64,000 nt of DNA, from contig MBPM02000179.1 in assembly GCA_001695595.3 (NCBI GenBank), forward strand, positions 1-64,000, in the 5' to 3' direction. Position 1 is the stretch's first letter, and each line of letters begins with the position of its first letter. Positions 24,652 through 34,535 of this stretch are shown one piece after another. The notes under the pieces were generated by a model, which was not told the DNA's origin, made no database searches, and saw only the letters and a program-made list of their open reading frames with translations. The stretch comes from Plasmopara viticola (taxonomy: Eukaryota; Oomycota; Peronosporomycetes; Peronosporales; Peronosporaceae). The position numbers and the translations under genes are program-made.

Positions 24652-26800
24652 TTATTTTAAAGTCGATTTCAGTTTCTTGATACGATCAATTTGCTTCTAA
24701 GTGTTATAAACTTTTAATATCGTTATAGCATTGTAATTTAAGCATAGTTGAACTCCTTTCGGTGAGTATTCACCTTCATCTTTCGAGTTTTGATTTTCGG
24801 TCATCGTAATTGCTTCTGTACAAACACGCATAGCATCTTGAGCTATCAAATCAACTCTTTTCTGAGATTCTTTCTCATAGCTAAAACTAACTGGTTTAAG
24901 TTTTTAAACCGCTCAAACACTAAGTCGATCGTTTTCTTTATTATCCTCTTTCAATCGACGATCAGACGTAGCCCATATACCAGCTTTAATGTAAATATTA
25001 CCACCAAAAGAAGCTGAGACATTTGTAAGAGAAAAAGGTCTGCCACCACAATTTACCCACGCGTTAGACGCTACATCATAACTGTACACGATAGTGCTAG
25101 CTGGTAAAATCATGATAGATGGGTTGAATCCAGCTTCCTGTAAAGATGCGTTTGGTGCTCTAGTTCCGATACCAACTCCGCCGGCCGATTTTATTGTATG
25201 TCTCCGTGTATTTGCAGTCATCAAATGAAATCGTTGTCAGTAGTAGCTTCAAAATATGCACGATTAGCGGAGGTTGCATTCGTTGCATTGATCAGTTGTA
25301 AGCCAAAACCAATAGGCGATGCATTAGAAGATTCCATGAAGATCGGCATATCGTGATTAGCAGATCCATCGCTGAGTCCATTAGATGCTTTAATGTGAAT
25401 ATTGCCAGAGTTTAGCAGTCTCAAAGGAACTTGTGCATGGTGTACGAGTGTTGTACAGTAGCTTATTCACAGTGTCTGAAGCAAGCTAGAGACAACCACT
25501 TGTTGACGTAGGCGGAAGGATTGATACAAAATGCATCCGCTGAGGTAACCAGGGTGTGTGTATAAGAAGAACCACTCTTGTACGGCTGTAAATTTCCAAC
25601 ATAGAAGCAAAATCTATGTACTTGAGACGTTAAACCCACGAATGGCTTGTATTTCCAATTATTATTGAATACATCCGCACTTGTAGCTGAATCATCGCGT
25701 ACGAAACGGCTCGGATTATTAGTTGATATCAAATCAAACACCGTGTACGTTTTGTTGATTGATGCTGATGTTGTTCTCGATGCCATGACCAAATTATTTT
25801 TATCAGATACTCGTAAAATCTTCATCGTTTCATGATTTGCTGTATTTTTGTAAAACGCAAACACTTGGGACTCGACATGCCTAAAGGCATCAAGCCTACA
25901 CCAGCAAATCCAATGTCATTGTATTAGATACTTGAAACGCCCCGAGAGTTGTTATATGATTGTAATCGAGTTTAGCAGTAGATGTCATTGCCAATCCGTT
26001 CAGATTTAAATTGGCATAGGTAATATTTAGACCGGCAGAGGTATTAACCGTATTGAGGTAAAGATATACTTGTTAAAGCAGTAAGAATGGAGCATTCTAA
26101 ATTATTGATTTTACTATAAACAAGAACTACATTCAGCACCACAGCCTTCGAAGCCGCAAAATCACCTTGCGTAATCAACACGTATAATGATAGATTAAAA
26201 ATAGCTCCTTTAAATTTCAATGATCCAGTGTTAATTTCAGTGCTAGACCCTCCTAAATCCACTTTATAAGATGGTAGGTTTTCAATACCGACGTTTCCAG
26301 ATAAATTGATGAACATTCGAAAAGCTTCGCTGTGGCAGAAAAACATCGTTATTGGATTACTTGCTGAACTACCTCTAACTTCAAGTTCCCAGCATAACGA
26401 TTGCTTGTGAACCTAATGATCGCTTCAGCAGTAGCGAAACTATTTGATATGGATATTTCATTATTCGCAGTTGTCGATACAGAACGGATGTTAGTTAGAG
26501 TCCCAAGCGATGTAATATTTGGTTGTCCTCTGCTGTGAGTGTTCCAATAATACTTGTAGATGAAATAGAGGTGATACCCGTGATAGCCTTGCCAGGATGT
26601 AATACCAGAGCCTTCAGAGCTTGAGCGGTTCCGGCAGTTATACCTAAAACATACTCAAGTCTAACGCCGATCCACAAATCGTCAGAGAAGCACAAGCAAG
26701 ATTGCCGATCGCGCTCAATACAGATAAAATACCAACACCATCAAGCCGCAAGTATCGTTGATCGTATGTAGTAATAGTAAGATACCCATTATATGCGTTA
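24652..26800 (-). pseudogene. Virion fibre protein ending in a peptidase S74 chaperone domain
   Basis: About 2.1 kb on the minus strand with many frame changes. The N-terminal part has FNAYNGYLTITT, GSALDL and AGTAQALKALVLHPGKAITG, a repetitive beta-rich pattern like phage and virus tail fibres. The C-terminus has the S74 intramolecular chaperone signature WATSDRRLKEDNKE (near 24940), followed by LKPVSFSYEKES, VDLIAQDAM, LNYNAI and a terminal coiled-coil-like KQIDRIKKLKSTLK before the TAA at 24654-24652. S74 domains trimerise fibres and then cleave themselves off. The Ser-Asp-Arg core is still readable. It would have been the host-attachment protein (inferred). The same gene is partly preserved in the second copy at 35980-36385. 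Confidence 0.75.
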
Positions 26801-26867
26801 AAACGAGCTATTATTTTTTTGAATTAACAATTGGAGAAAGAGGCATATATAATCACAATATAAAGCA

Positions 26868-27035
26868 ATGGAACATAAGCTTGCAAATTTTGTAACACTT
26901 TCAAAGTCCGGAGACTTGAACAGGATTTTGAGTCAAGATAATATCGAAAGTACACAACCAAGAGAAACACAACCAGGAGCAAGCACACTGGGTAAATTTT
27001 TCAAGGATCTTAATTCAAAAGTAGTAGTGACGTAG
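26868..27035 (+). CDS. Small intact ORF (55 aa) upstream of the packaging ATPase
   Basis: An ATG at 26868 opens 55 codons to the TAG at 27033-27035 with no break. It starts MEHKLANFVTLSKSGDLNRI and is polar throughout with no membrane segment. It lies 49 bp before the ATPase start on the same strand. The inverted copy has a homologous nucleotide region at about 35670-35885, which suggests a conserved small virion gene. Function unknown. Its openness may be chance given its length. Confidence 0.4.
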   Translation: MEHKLANFVTLSKSGDLNRILSQDNIESTQPRETQPGASTLGKFFKDLNSKVVVT

Positions 27036-27084
27036 TTTTTTTAGCTGCCTTGGTTATTGAATAAATTACTGTTGAAGACTGAAG

Positions 27085-27763
27085 ATGGAGCTGGTGGATG
27101 CGATAGATCTTTCTATAACAATACAGTACAAAAATTTTTACGAATCAATACCGAAATCTAAACTCAGGAAGTTTACAAAATATTTAAATTTCGAGCTGTC
27201 ATATAGAATGTGCGTTGCAAGTCCTAGTGGATTGGGGAAGTCAGACACCGTGCTGTATATGATAATGCTTCTGAGCAAACGCTTCATCAAAATCGTCATT
27301 CGTACAAAGCTAAACGAGATGCAGTTTGATTACATCAAAGACACTATCTGCAACGTCCAGGTGATCGAGGAAGGGATGGTTCCAGCAAAGGGTGAATATG
27401 ATTCTGCGACAAGCAAGTTTATAGTCTTTGATGATTTGGTCATAGATTCGAAGAGAACGCAGATGTCTATTATTAAATACTTCATCCGAAGACTTAAGCA
27501 AGGGTATAGTATGATTTACATTTTCACAAGGTAGTCGTAATTCCAAAAACTATTCAAATCAACTCTCAATACGTGATACTCGATCGAAACCTAACACAGA
27601 GAAATCTTGAGATCGTATGCCACGACTCCCTACTGACAAACTAATTAGAGCCTTTATCGACCTCTACAAACGAACAACATCTGAGAAAAGGAGCACGATG
27701 ATGATGGGCATCATTAATCAAGAGAAATATTTGAATGTTATCGAACCGATCTGCGATTTGTAA
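27085..27763 (+). pseudogene. A32/FtsK-HerA-type genome packaging ATPase
   Basis: A packaging ATPase that would pump DNA into the capsid. The ATG at 27085 opens a frame with an N-terminal lead (FYESIPKSKLRKFTKY), then a Walker A motif SPSGLGKS (about residues 49-56) and a Walker B motif KFIVFDDLV. The frame meets a TAG at 27532. The downstream third continues in two other frames (VIPKTIQINSQYVILDRN, then FIDLYKRTTSEKRSTMMMG) to the TAA at 27761-27763. The summed length of about 225 residues fits the virophage/PLV family. Both nucleotide-binding motifs are intact although the gene is dead. A second copy lies at 35269-35600 in opposite orientation. Confidence 0.8.
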
Positions 27764-27826
27764 AAAAAGAAGTAATATACTTAGTTGTCAGTTGCAATAC
27801 ACTGTGTCATTTTTAGGTCGAAGCAA

Positions 27827-28033
27827 CTAACAAATGCATACGTTGTTACCAATGATACCAAGAGGGATCATATTCTGGTCGAGAAATGATAGCGTCGGTT
27901 CTGGAAAGGTTCCTTGCATTGGACAATACGCAAATCTCGGAGACCTTGTGATTTGACCGCCATATGCAACCTCAGCAGTCGCGAATGTGCGGAGTACTAA
28001 GTTGTTGTTTGCGATTGGATTGATGAGATTTGA
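27827..28033 (-). pseudogene. Capsid-like fragment, possibly minor capsid (penton)
   Basis: A 66-codon open stretch on the minus strand ends at the TAG at 27829-27827, with a globular, Pro/Gly-rich composition (VAYGGQITRSPRFAYCPMQG). It faces the ATPase tail to tail. The penton-type minor capsid protein commonly neighbours the ATPase in these viruses, but no diagnostic motif is visible, so this is a guess from context. Confidence 0.3.
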
Positions 28034-28320
28034 ACAGGTACATTGTGGATCAATAAATCAAAATAGAGATTGCGTAAAATAGCTTCCTCCAATTGCATCA
28101 CTAAACCAGCGCATTCAGAATGAGACTATGAAAAGGTATAGGAAACCCAAAAGACTAGAGACAGAAAAAAAGAAGAGATACAATGGACTCTATTAGTAAA
28201 GGCTTCTCCAAACGATTGCATACAAATGCGGTCAAACCTACCGGGACAAACCACTCCAGATCGAAGGAGCACATGAGATGGACTGACGCTCGACATGTGG
28301 GTTGAGTTCCAAGATTTTTT

Positions 28321-28569
28321 TCATACATAGCATCTCAAAAATAAAAAAAACGGTGAGCCTAACTTAACTTTCGATCGATTACTGTTATCATCAAATAAGT
28401 CAGTTTGTCTAGTGTGTTTGATTATCATTTCTCTTAGAGAATCAACAGATAGGTCGTATCCTCTTCGTCGAACTCGATCAATTTGCTTTTTATAGTTAGG
28501 TCCAAGGATATTAGTCAGGGTCTTTGAGGCGGTTTCGAGTATACGGTGATGTGTCTGTTGATTCCTCAA
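28321..28569 (-). pseudogene. Virus-element basic protein fragment, unassigned
   Basis: About 80 open codons on the minus strand, rich in Arg/Lys/Asp (ILGPNYKKQIDRVRRRGYDL). There is no ATG at its 5' end and no recognised domain. It lies just downstream of the helicase and on the same strand, so it could be a separate small gene or the decayed helicase tail. Confidence 0.35.
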
Positions 28570-28746
28570 TCAAACATGTAGTGAAAAGGGTAAGAATAGT
28601 ATCGCTTTGTATGAACTTTTGATTTGTCTGGGAGATGCCGAGGATACTGCTACTAATTTTAATCGCTACACTTTCAATAAGCCATTAACTCGGCTTTTCA
28701 ATAATTGAAATTGCATATCAGACTTCTCTTTAGTCAACGGGCCTCG

Positions 28747-30881
28747 TTAATGATACACATGTTTATCACTATCAGTATCATCAAAATTGTCAAAAATTGC
28801 GTCCAAATGTGCTGTATCTCGAAGACGATCACTCTTACACACCAAATACAGAAATTTTCGCATCTGTTTGGAAGCTTTCACGCTAAACGAATCGTTGGAT
28901 GCAATAATTGGGTTGTTGCAATCCTTTACTCGATATGGGTCCATGCCTTTTTTCTCATCATACAAGTTGGCTCAGTGATACAGTCTTTTAGCTCTTCGTG
29001 ATCTTCCTGTGAAGATTGCTTGACATTAGCCGCTTCGTTCGAAATGGCCAAGAGCTAAGCTTCGCGTGCCGAGTTGAATCGACACATCAATATTTTTATC
29101 TTTTGTGTCTCGAGACAATATCTTGTCCCGATGATATTATTATTCGACATCTTTAACGCAATGTTTTCACCACAGCCTTTTCCTCCCACAAGAACAATAC
29201 AAGCTCCCGATTTTTCATTAAGGGGATGAACAAACCATGCAAACAGCTACATAATGTGATCAGTCAAATCATCTTGACCACTTCACCAAACTGATTGATA
29301 TCAACTTTTTAGAGTTCAAACTTCGATTCGTCAACGATAAAGTTAGAATTGTAGATATAAACATATCCGTTTATTAGTTGAGCACTTCATCTATGTTCCA
29401 ATTGAATGTATCTAGCTGAGCATTACAGGCTACTGTCTTTGCGCTGTATGTCATGAAATCGACTTTGCCAAAGGTAATCTCATCTCGGTAACGGTAAATC
29501 ACATCCTTCTTTGGCCCACATATGATGCTAACTGTATCAAATTTTGTGTTATCAGTCCCAATAAGTCCATCATCATCTATTCCGATTGCATTGTTAGTGT
29601 TAAACATCATATCGAATTGCTCGATATAAGAGATCACTGTGTAATCGATATCTCCGAAGACATCTTGATTCTTAGTCAAGTAGCATCTATTTCCGCCCTG
29701 CAAGATGTATGCAATGTTGTTCTTGATAAACTCGTAGAGCTTCTCCATTGTAATAACGCTTTTTCAGACTTATGTTGTCGAGATATGTTTCAGTGTTATC
29801 AGCAATAAATGTTAGCAGCAATTGTCCCTTTTCGTAGGGAATGAGAAAATTCGGAAAACGAGGAACAGTAAGGCCATCACCTATCTTGTCTTTCTTTCCA
29901 TTGTTTTTCTGAAAATCCTTCGATTTATATTCTGATTTCCACTTTATTGTATTCAATTGGATTAGTTCCACCAGCAATAGATTAGATATGGGACTCAGTC
30001 AATATAGGATAGTACTTGTATGTTTCCCAGTCAATAAACACTTTTAATGCAGCGGCTTGATCAAATCGATCTGTAATCGTGTGCGGAATGCACAAATAAG
30101 TTTTTCGCATCAGGCCAAGATCGACGCGTTGTTCCTTATAAATCATGCCCGCCAGGTTTCATAAATTGTTATTATCTTTAAACCATTCTCCGTCATCATA
30201 CAATAAATTTTGGAGAGAAGATGATCGTAGATCGTTTTTAATCGCAGTATTGCGCAACATTGAGCTCGTCAATCATGATTTGGTATAATGATCATCATCT
30301 GTTCGCTCTTACAACAGAGATATCCTAGCGTCTTCTTGCCTTTTTGGATGTAAAAGTAATAGCGATATCCACCAAAGTACGCATTGCTGTCAAGCATTTT
30401 TAATCCTTTAATATCCATGTTCTTGCTGGCACAGTATTCGTTGAACGCTCCGATGACATTAATGGGGTCTAAGGAATATACTTTTACGTCAAATTGCTTT
30501 GATTTGCTTGTTTCGATGTACTGCTCGAAGAAGAACTTTCTCCGCTTCCGCGATCTTCTCTGCGTGATCATTCGCATTATTTAATTCTTCCAAATCCGAA
30601 CATCGATCATCTTTACATACCACACCATCCGCGGTCACCGGTGCAACAATCGACTCATCCAATTGTGGAACTTTGCTTACATTGATATTCGAGACCTCGA
30701 CGGGCTTGGTCACTGATGGCGCTGGTGTCTCGACCTCATCGACGACTAAAATATTGAATTGAGGCGGCGTCTCTTTTACTATATTAGTTTCATCGACAAT
30801 AATTTCTTCTGTAATAATAATTGGATGTTTAGCACATCGTTCCTTGTTGCGAGCAAGCTCGCACTACTGTCCGTTCGACAT
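28747..30881 (-). pseudogene. Superfamily 3 helicase (primase-helicase type) of the virus element
   Basis: The replicative helicase of the virus, from an ATG at 30881 to about 28747 (about 2.1 kb, equivalent to 700 codons). The N-terminal region is Glu/Val/Thr-rich with an early in-frame TAG. A middle region follows (FGGYRYYFYIQKGKKTLGYL near 30370; GGNRCYLTKNQDVFGDIDY near 29690; KVDFMTYSAKTV near 29450). The ATPase core near 29175 reads VLVGGKGCGENIALK, an SF3/D5-like Walker A in which the expected Lys is Glu. ELKDCITEPT and KKGMDPYRVKDCNNPIIASND further on match the post-Walker and sensor-1 regions. At least six frame changes or stops are present. Whether a primase domain was fused at the N-terminus cannot be told. 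Confidence 0.75.
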
Positions 30882-31334
30882 AATAAAGTTGCACATTTTT
30901 CTTATCTCTATGACTATATTTATGTATTGTGAATCCTATATACTTCTCGCTTAAGACGGCTTGATATTTCTTTATGATGTCTGACTACTATATTCCTGTA
31001 GTACGACACATCAAAGGAATCAACATTACCGAACTGTCCATGTGTGAACTATTTTGTATTCTTTATTAGAGGAGGGGTGTTGCTTTGTTTCGATGCACTG
31101 AGATGTCAAGCTTAATAGTGTGAGCGGCATTTTGTCCGGCTTGCGTCCAACTTTCTTTCTTTTCATTGCAAGCAGCGATAGCAACAACAGATCAATCTAT
31201 ATATCTCAGTGTCCATGCGTCTATCTTTTTCTCAGTTTTTTAAGGAATATTATAATAAGTTAGAGGGCCCTTTCTAAGGCATCGAGAGCACCCTTGATGT
31301 ACTATTTTTGAGGAATCATACACATTGGCACATT
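30882..31334. other. Spacer between virus element and parvulin gene
   Basis: AT-rich and non-coding. It should contain the right end of the virus-like element and the promoter of the gene at 31335. No terminal repeat could be paired with the left side near 20.5 kb. Confidence 0.5.
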
Positions 31335-32135
31335 ATGGCGCATAAGATCGTGGCAATATTGGCGGCGCTACTTCTGTGCTGCGCCATCTCCATTGCGCAA
31401 CAAGAGTCAATTTCGGGTGCCACGCAGGCGCACGCTAGTCATATCCTCGTAGACTCAGAGGCCAAGGCCGATGAATTGAACGAGCAGCTAAGCGAGTCCC
31501 CGGACCTTTTTACTAAGTTTGCGCAGCTCGCTAAGGAGCACAGCACGTGTCCTTCTAGCCGCAAAGGTGGCGACCTGGGCACGTTTGGCCGCGGAAAAAT
31601 GGTACCTGCGTTCGACCGGGTAGCTTTTGAGGGCGAGGTGGGCGTCGTTCACAAGGTGAAGACCCAGTTTGGCTGGCACCTTGTGCTGATCTCTCGCCGT
31701 CTGAACGGGACTGAGGAGCCGGATCAGTACCGCGATCTTAAGCAAACACTCATGAAGATTATGCCTTTTCTTGGTCCCGTAATTCTTATCATTATCATTG
31801 CTTATGGGGCCCGAGGAAGCAGAAGCGGGCCCCGTGCTCATGCTTACCATATTCTGGTCAAGTCCGAGACTGAGGCCGACCAATTGTTTAAAGAGGTCGA
31901 TGCTGCTGAAGACAAGAAGGCGACATTATCGGAATTGGCTGGAAGGCACAGCACTTGTCCTTCGGGTAAGAAAGGAGGAGACCTGGGCATGTTTGGGCGT
32001 GGCGAGATGGTACCCCAGTTTGACAAGGCGGTGTTTGAAGGTAAAGTGGGCGAGGTGATGAAGGTACAGACTCAGTTTGGATGGCATGTGTTGCTCTGTA
32101 CCGACCGTCTGGGCGACAAGAAGAAATCTAAGTAA
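31335..32135 (+). CDS. Tandem parvulin-type peptidyl-prolyl isomerase with internal membrane segment
   Basis: A predicted secretory-pathway PPIase of 266 aa. The ATG at 31335 opens a signal peptide or anchor (MAHKIVAILAALLLCCAISIA). Parvulin domain 1 spans about residues 32-122 (ASHILV, KGGDLGTFGRGKMVPAFD, TQFGWHLVLI). A hydrophobic stretch FLGPVILIIIIAYGA (about 145-159) looks like a transmembrane segment. Parvulin domain 2 spans about 168-258 (AYHILV, KGGDLGMFGRGEMVPQFD, TQFGWHVLLC), then a Lys-rich end. The core HIL, GGDLG and FGWH motifs are intact in both domains, so both may be active. The near-duplicate domains point to internal duplication. The two would sit on opposite sides of a membrane if the segment spans it. 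The frame is unbroken. Confidence 0.85.
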   Translation: MAHKIVAILAALLLCCAISIAQQESISGATQAHASHILVDSEAKADELNEQLSESPDLFTKFAQLAKEHSTCPSSRKGGDLGTFGRGKMVPAFDRVAFEGEVGVVHKVKTQFGWHLVLISRRLNGTEEPDQYRDLKQTLMKIMPFLGPVILIIIIAYGARGSRSGPRAHAYHILVKSETEADQLFKEVDAAEDKKATLSELAGRHSTCPSGKKGGDLGMFGRGEMVPQFDKAVFEGKVGEVMKVQTQFGWHVLLCTDRLGDKKKSK

Positions 32136-32743
32136 AAGGTGTACTTCACGAATAATTGCTAGCTTTCAATGCTACAAATTTACAAAAGAAAAAACTAATA
32201 CATTAGGTCATGTGTTGCTAATTGAACTAAAGTGCGCGCTGAGCTTATCAGTGATCAATGGCAGGTTCGACCTCGACATCTTTTGCTTTTAACAAACTCG
32301 TCTGTCCAGTCATTGACCACGCCATCGGTAATCGGGCAGGCACCAAGTACCAGTCAAACTTTCGACACTGTAATTAGTATCATTTGTTTTTTTCGTATAA
32401 CACCTCAGAATGAGATGGTTCACCTGTGCCTTGACACTTTGAAATGTTTCTTGTCATTTAACGAATTCATTTTATCAAACTCAGGCACCATCCGGCCTCG
32501 ACCAAATAAACCAAAATGCCCGCCTTTGCGACTTGACAGACATTTACTCCGTAGTCTAGACGAGCGAAGAAAAAAAAGCTTTTAAAATCGCCTTCCGCCT
32601 TCAACTCTGTCAAGATCTCATCGCACTCGACCTCGGAAGAATCAAGTGTGACTAGCACGAGAAATGGGCTTACCTGACACAGATGCAGAAGCCGAAATAA
32701 CTGGTAGGAATTTCATCGTGTTGCCCCAATTTGTCCTTAAGAT
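32136..32743. other. Intergenic spacer, no gene seen
   Basis: About 600 bp between two plus-strand genes. Open stretches are short. One minus-strand stretch at 32467-32658 is a low-complexity Glu/Phe-rich frame with no domain. Confidence 0.5.
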
Positions 32744-33706
32744 ATGTGGCACACACAAGTTCGTCAATTTGCAATTCTGCACATTTTTGAGGGCGGTCTA
32801 TTAATCGGTTTCTCCTCCATGAAGGCACCGTCGGCCGATGAAGTGATAGCGCTGATGAATGCAGCAACGAGGCCCGATGGGACATTGGATCCATCCATCC
32901 AGCACCTGCTTGCTCAAATCAAAGCGCAGCATGAGCTTAATCAAGCTCAATTTTGCGCCCAAACTCAAGTCGAAAAAGATCATACTCAAATCAAGCTTAA
33001 TGCCTCAGCTATTCCAGAGCAGCTACCAAAGATCAAGTCGGAACAAACGCATAGTACTGCCACCTGTCTCGCGCCATTATCAGGAATGTCAGAAATCATC
33101 GTGCCTTCAAGCAATTGTGCACCGGCAAGTGCAACGGTGCCTACGGACGTTGCCTGCAAATCTACAACACTAGAAGCAACTTCAATGTCGCCAACCATCA
33201 AGCGGAAAAGCATCTCCTTAAGCAAGAAAAAAGAAGCGATTCAGTGGATCATGGGTCCCGGTAAAGGAATTCCATCCCGTGCCGAAAAACATTTTAGAGC
33301 GCTCGATTGGGACGTGAGTGCGTCTTCGTTTCGCAAGTGGTGGAAGAATCGAGACAAGATTTTGGGCGACTCGGGCGGCAAGAAACGAATTGGTGGAGGA
33401 GGTAGGAAACCGTTTTTAGAATGCTCGGAAGAAAAGCTATTGGTGGTCGTAATCCAGGAAAAAGCGAAGAAAGACCGCGTAACGAGAAAATGGATTGCCA
33501 AGACGGCCCAGCATATGTTTCAACGATCTGACTCGACGTTCAAAGCATCCGAGAATTGGGTCACAAAGTTCATTCGACGCAATGACCTAACGCTTAAGCG
33601 AAGCTACGTAACGTATGAACCCAAAGAAACGAATTTGCCGCACCAGACAAGTGTGGCGAATGCACACGTTTCGATTTCGGGCAACAAGTACGTCAAAGTT
33701 GCATAG
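32744..33706 (+). CDS. Pogo/Tigger-type DNA-binding protein without transposase catalytic domain
   Basis: A 320-aa protein with the DNA-binding half of pogo/Tigger (Tc1/mariner superfamily) transposases. Two starts are possible: ATG 32744 or ATG 32819 (MKAPSADEV). The first 75 bases encode a hydrophobic lead without clear function. Residues about 157-205 form a helix-turn-helix (SLSKKKEAIQWI, then SSFRKWWKNRDKI). Residues about 222-288 resemble the CENP-B/Tc5 HTH (TRKWIAKTAQHMF, ENWVTKFIRRNDLTLKR). The protein ends about 30 residues later, with no DDE/D domain and no trace of one in the next 800 bp. The frame is intact, so it may be a domesticated regulator; a truncated transposon is the alternative. 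Confidence 0.7.
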   Translation: MWHTQVRQFAILHIFEGGLLIGFSSMKAPSADEVIALMNAATRPDGTLDPSIQHLLAQIKAQHELNQAQFCAQTQVEKDHTQIKLNASAIPEQLPKIKSEQTHSTATCLAPLSGMSEIIVPSSNCAPASATVPTDVACKSTTLEATSMSPTIKRKSISLSKKKEAIQWIMGPGKGIPSRAEKHFRALDWDVSASSFRKWWKNRDKILGDSGGKKRIGGGGRKPFLECSEEKLLVVVIQEKAKKDRVTRKWIAKTAQHMFQRSDSTFKASENWVTKFIRRNDLTLKRSYVTYEPKETNLPHQTSVANAHVSISGNKYVKVA

Positions 33707-34535
33707 CTTGCTTGTATGTGGATGTTGCCTGATGATAGCAATGTGTTTTCTAGTGCGGTTGTGTAGCTGGACACGATCAATTTAACACGGAAAGTGGCTT
33801 TATTATAATTGTTCAGTGCTTTGTCTCAATGATTATTGGGAAGTCGTACAGCTTAAACACTGCGCAGCTCTGACGTAACACATGCACACCTCTCGAGATG
33901 TGGTCAGAATTACACACTTACTGTCTCGAAAATAATGCTAGCTACTTCAGTTCTGTACAATTTGTATTTACAAGATATTAGATGTAGTATGAGAGCGTCT
34001 TAAAACTATACAAAATATAGCCGCGGTTATAGCTGCGCGAATATTGTCCATTTAATTTAAATCCCATTAACATTTTGTCCTGTTGCTTCATTCTCAGATC
34101 TTTTTTGAAAAACATCTTGTTAAGTTGAGTTTATTAATGGTGCGACATACCCTTAGTTGCGAAAGTGATGAGAAGACGGCTCACACAACAACTTTGGCAG
34201 GAGTGGCCATTGCGTAGCAGCTTCCAGAGGTCGAACCTTTGATTGTAGATCTTTGACTATGATGCGAATGGGTGGGAAGAGATGAGAAAAACATCAGAAC
34301 AATTGGTGCATGTGGGCTCGAAGCGAAATGACTATACTTTGCTGTTATTTTTCCGAGGAAAAGTCTGGTGACAACGTGACTGGTGCCCTTTAAGCTAACT
34401 CTGCACATTGAATGTCAGCAAGGAGACGAGTTCAATTGTTGTGGCGACTCCCGCACGAAACGATCAAAATAGTACGCTTGTAATTTCCATGTGGACGAGC
34501 CCGTTCAGCCCATTGATATTTACTCTATGCTTATA
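33707..34535. other. Intergenic DNA, no gene seen
   Basis: About 830 bp downstream of the pogo-like gene. No DDE transposase domain was found here. One minus-strand open stretch (34181-34408) is Ser/His-rich and unrecognised. Confidence 0.5.

Larger units (their letters stand above)
20480..30960. mobile_element. Endogenous Polinton-like/adintovirus-like DNA virus, degraded
   Basis: About 10.5 kb holds remnants of the hallmark morphogenesis and replication genes of Polinton-like viruses and virophages: adenain-like protease (minus), capsid protein (plus), S74-ended fibre (minus), packaging ATPase (plus) and SF3 helicase (minus). Almost every gene has several stops or frameshifts. No family-B DNA polymerase or retroviral-type integrase was seen, which favours a Polinton-like virus over a full Maverick. 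Boundaries are approximate: I could not identify terminal inverted repeats. Base composition is AT-richer than the cellular genes on either side. A second, inverted fragment lies at 34889-36385. Confidence 0.8.

Noticed and set aside
20480..30960. Full Maverick/Polinton with polymerase B and integrase
   Set aside because: No polymerase B or rve integrase motif was found in the interval. The observed set fits a Polinton-like virus better, though deletion of those genes cannot be excluded.
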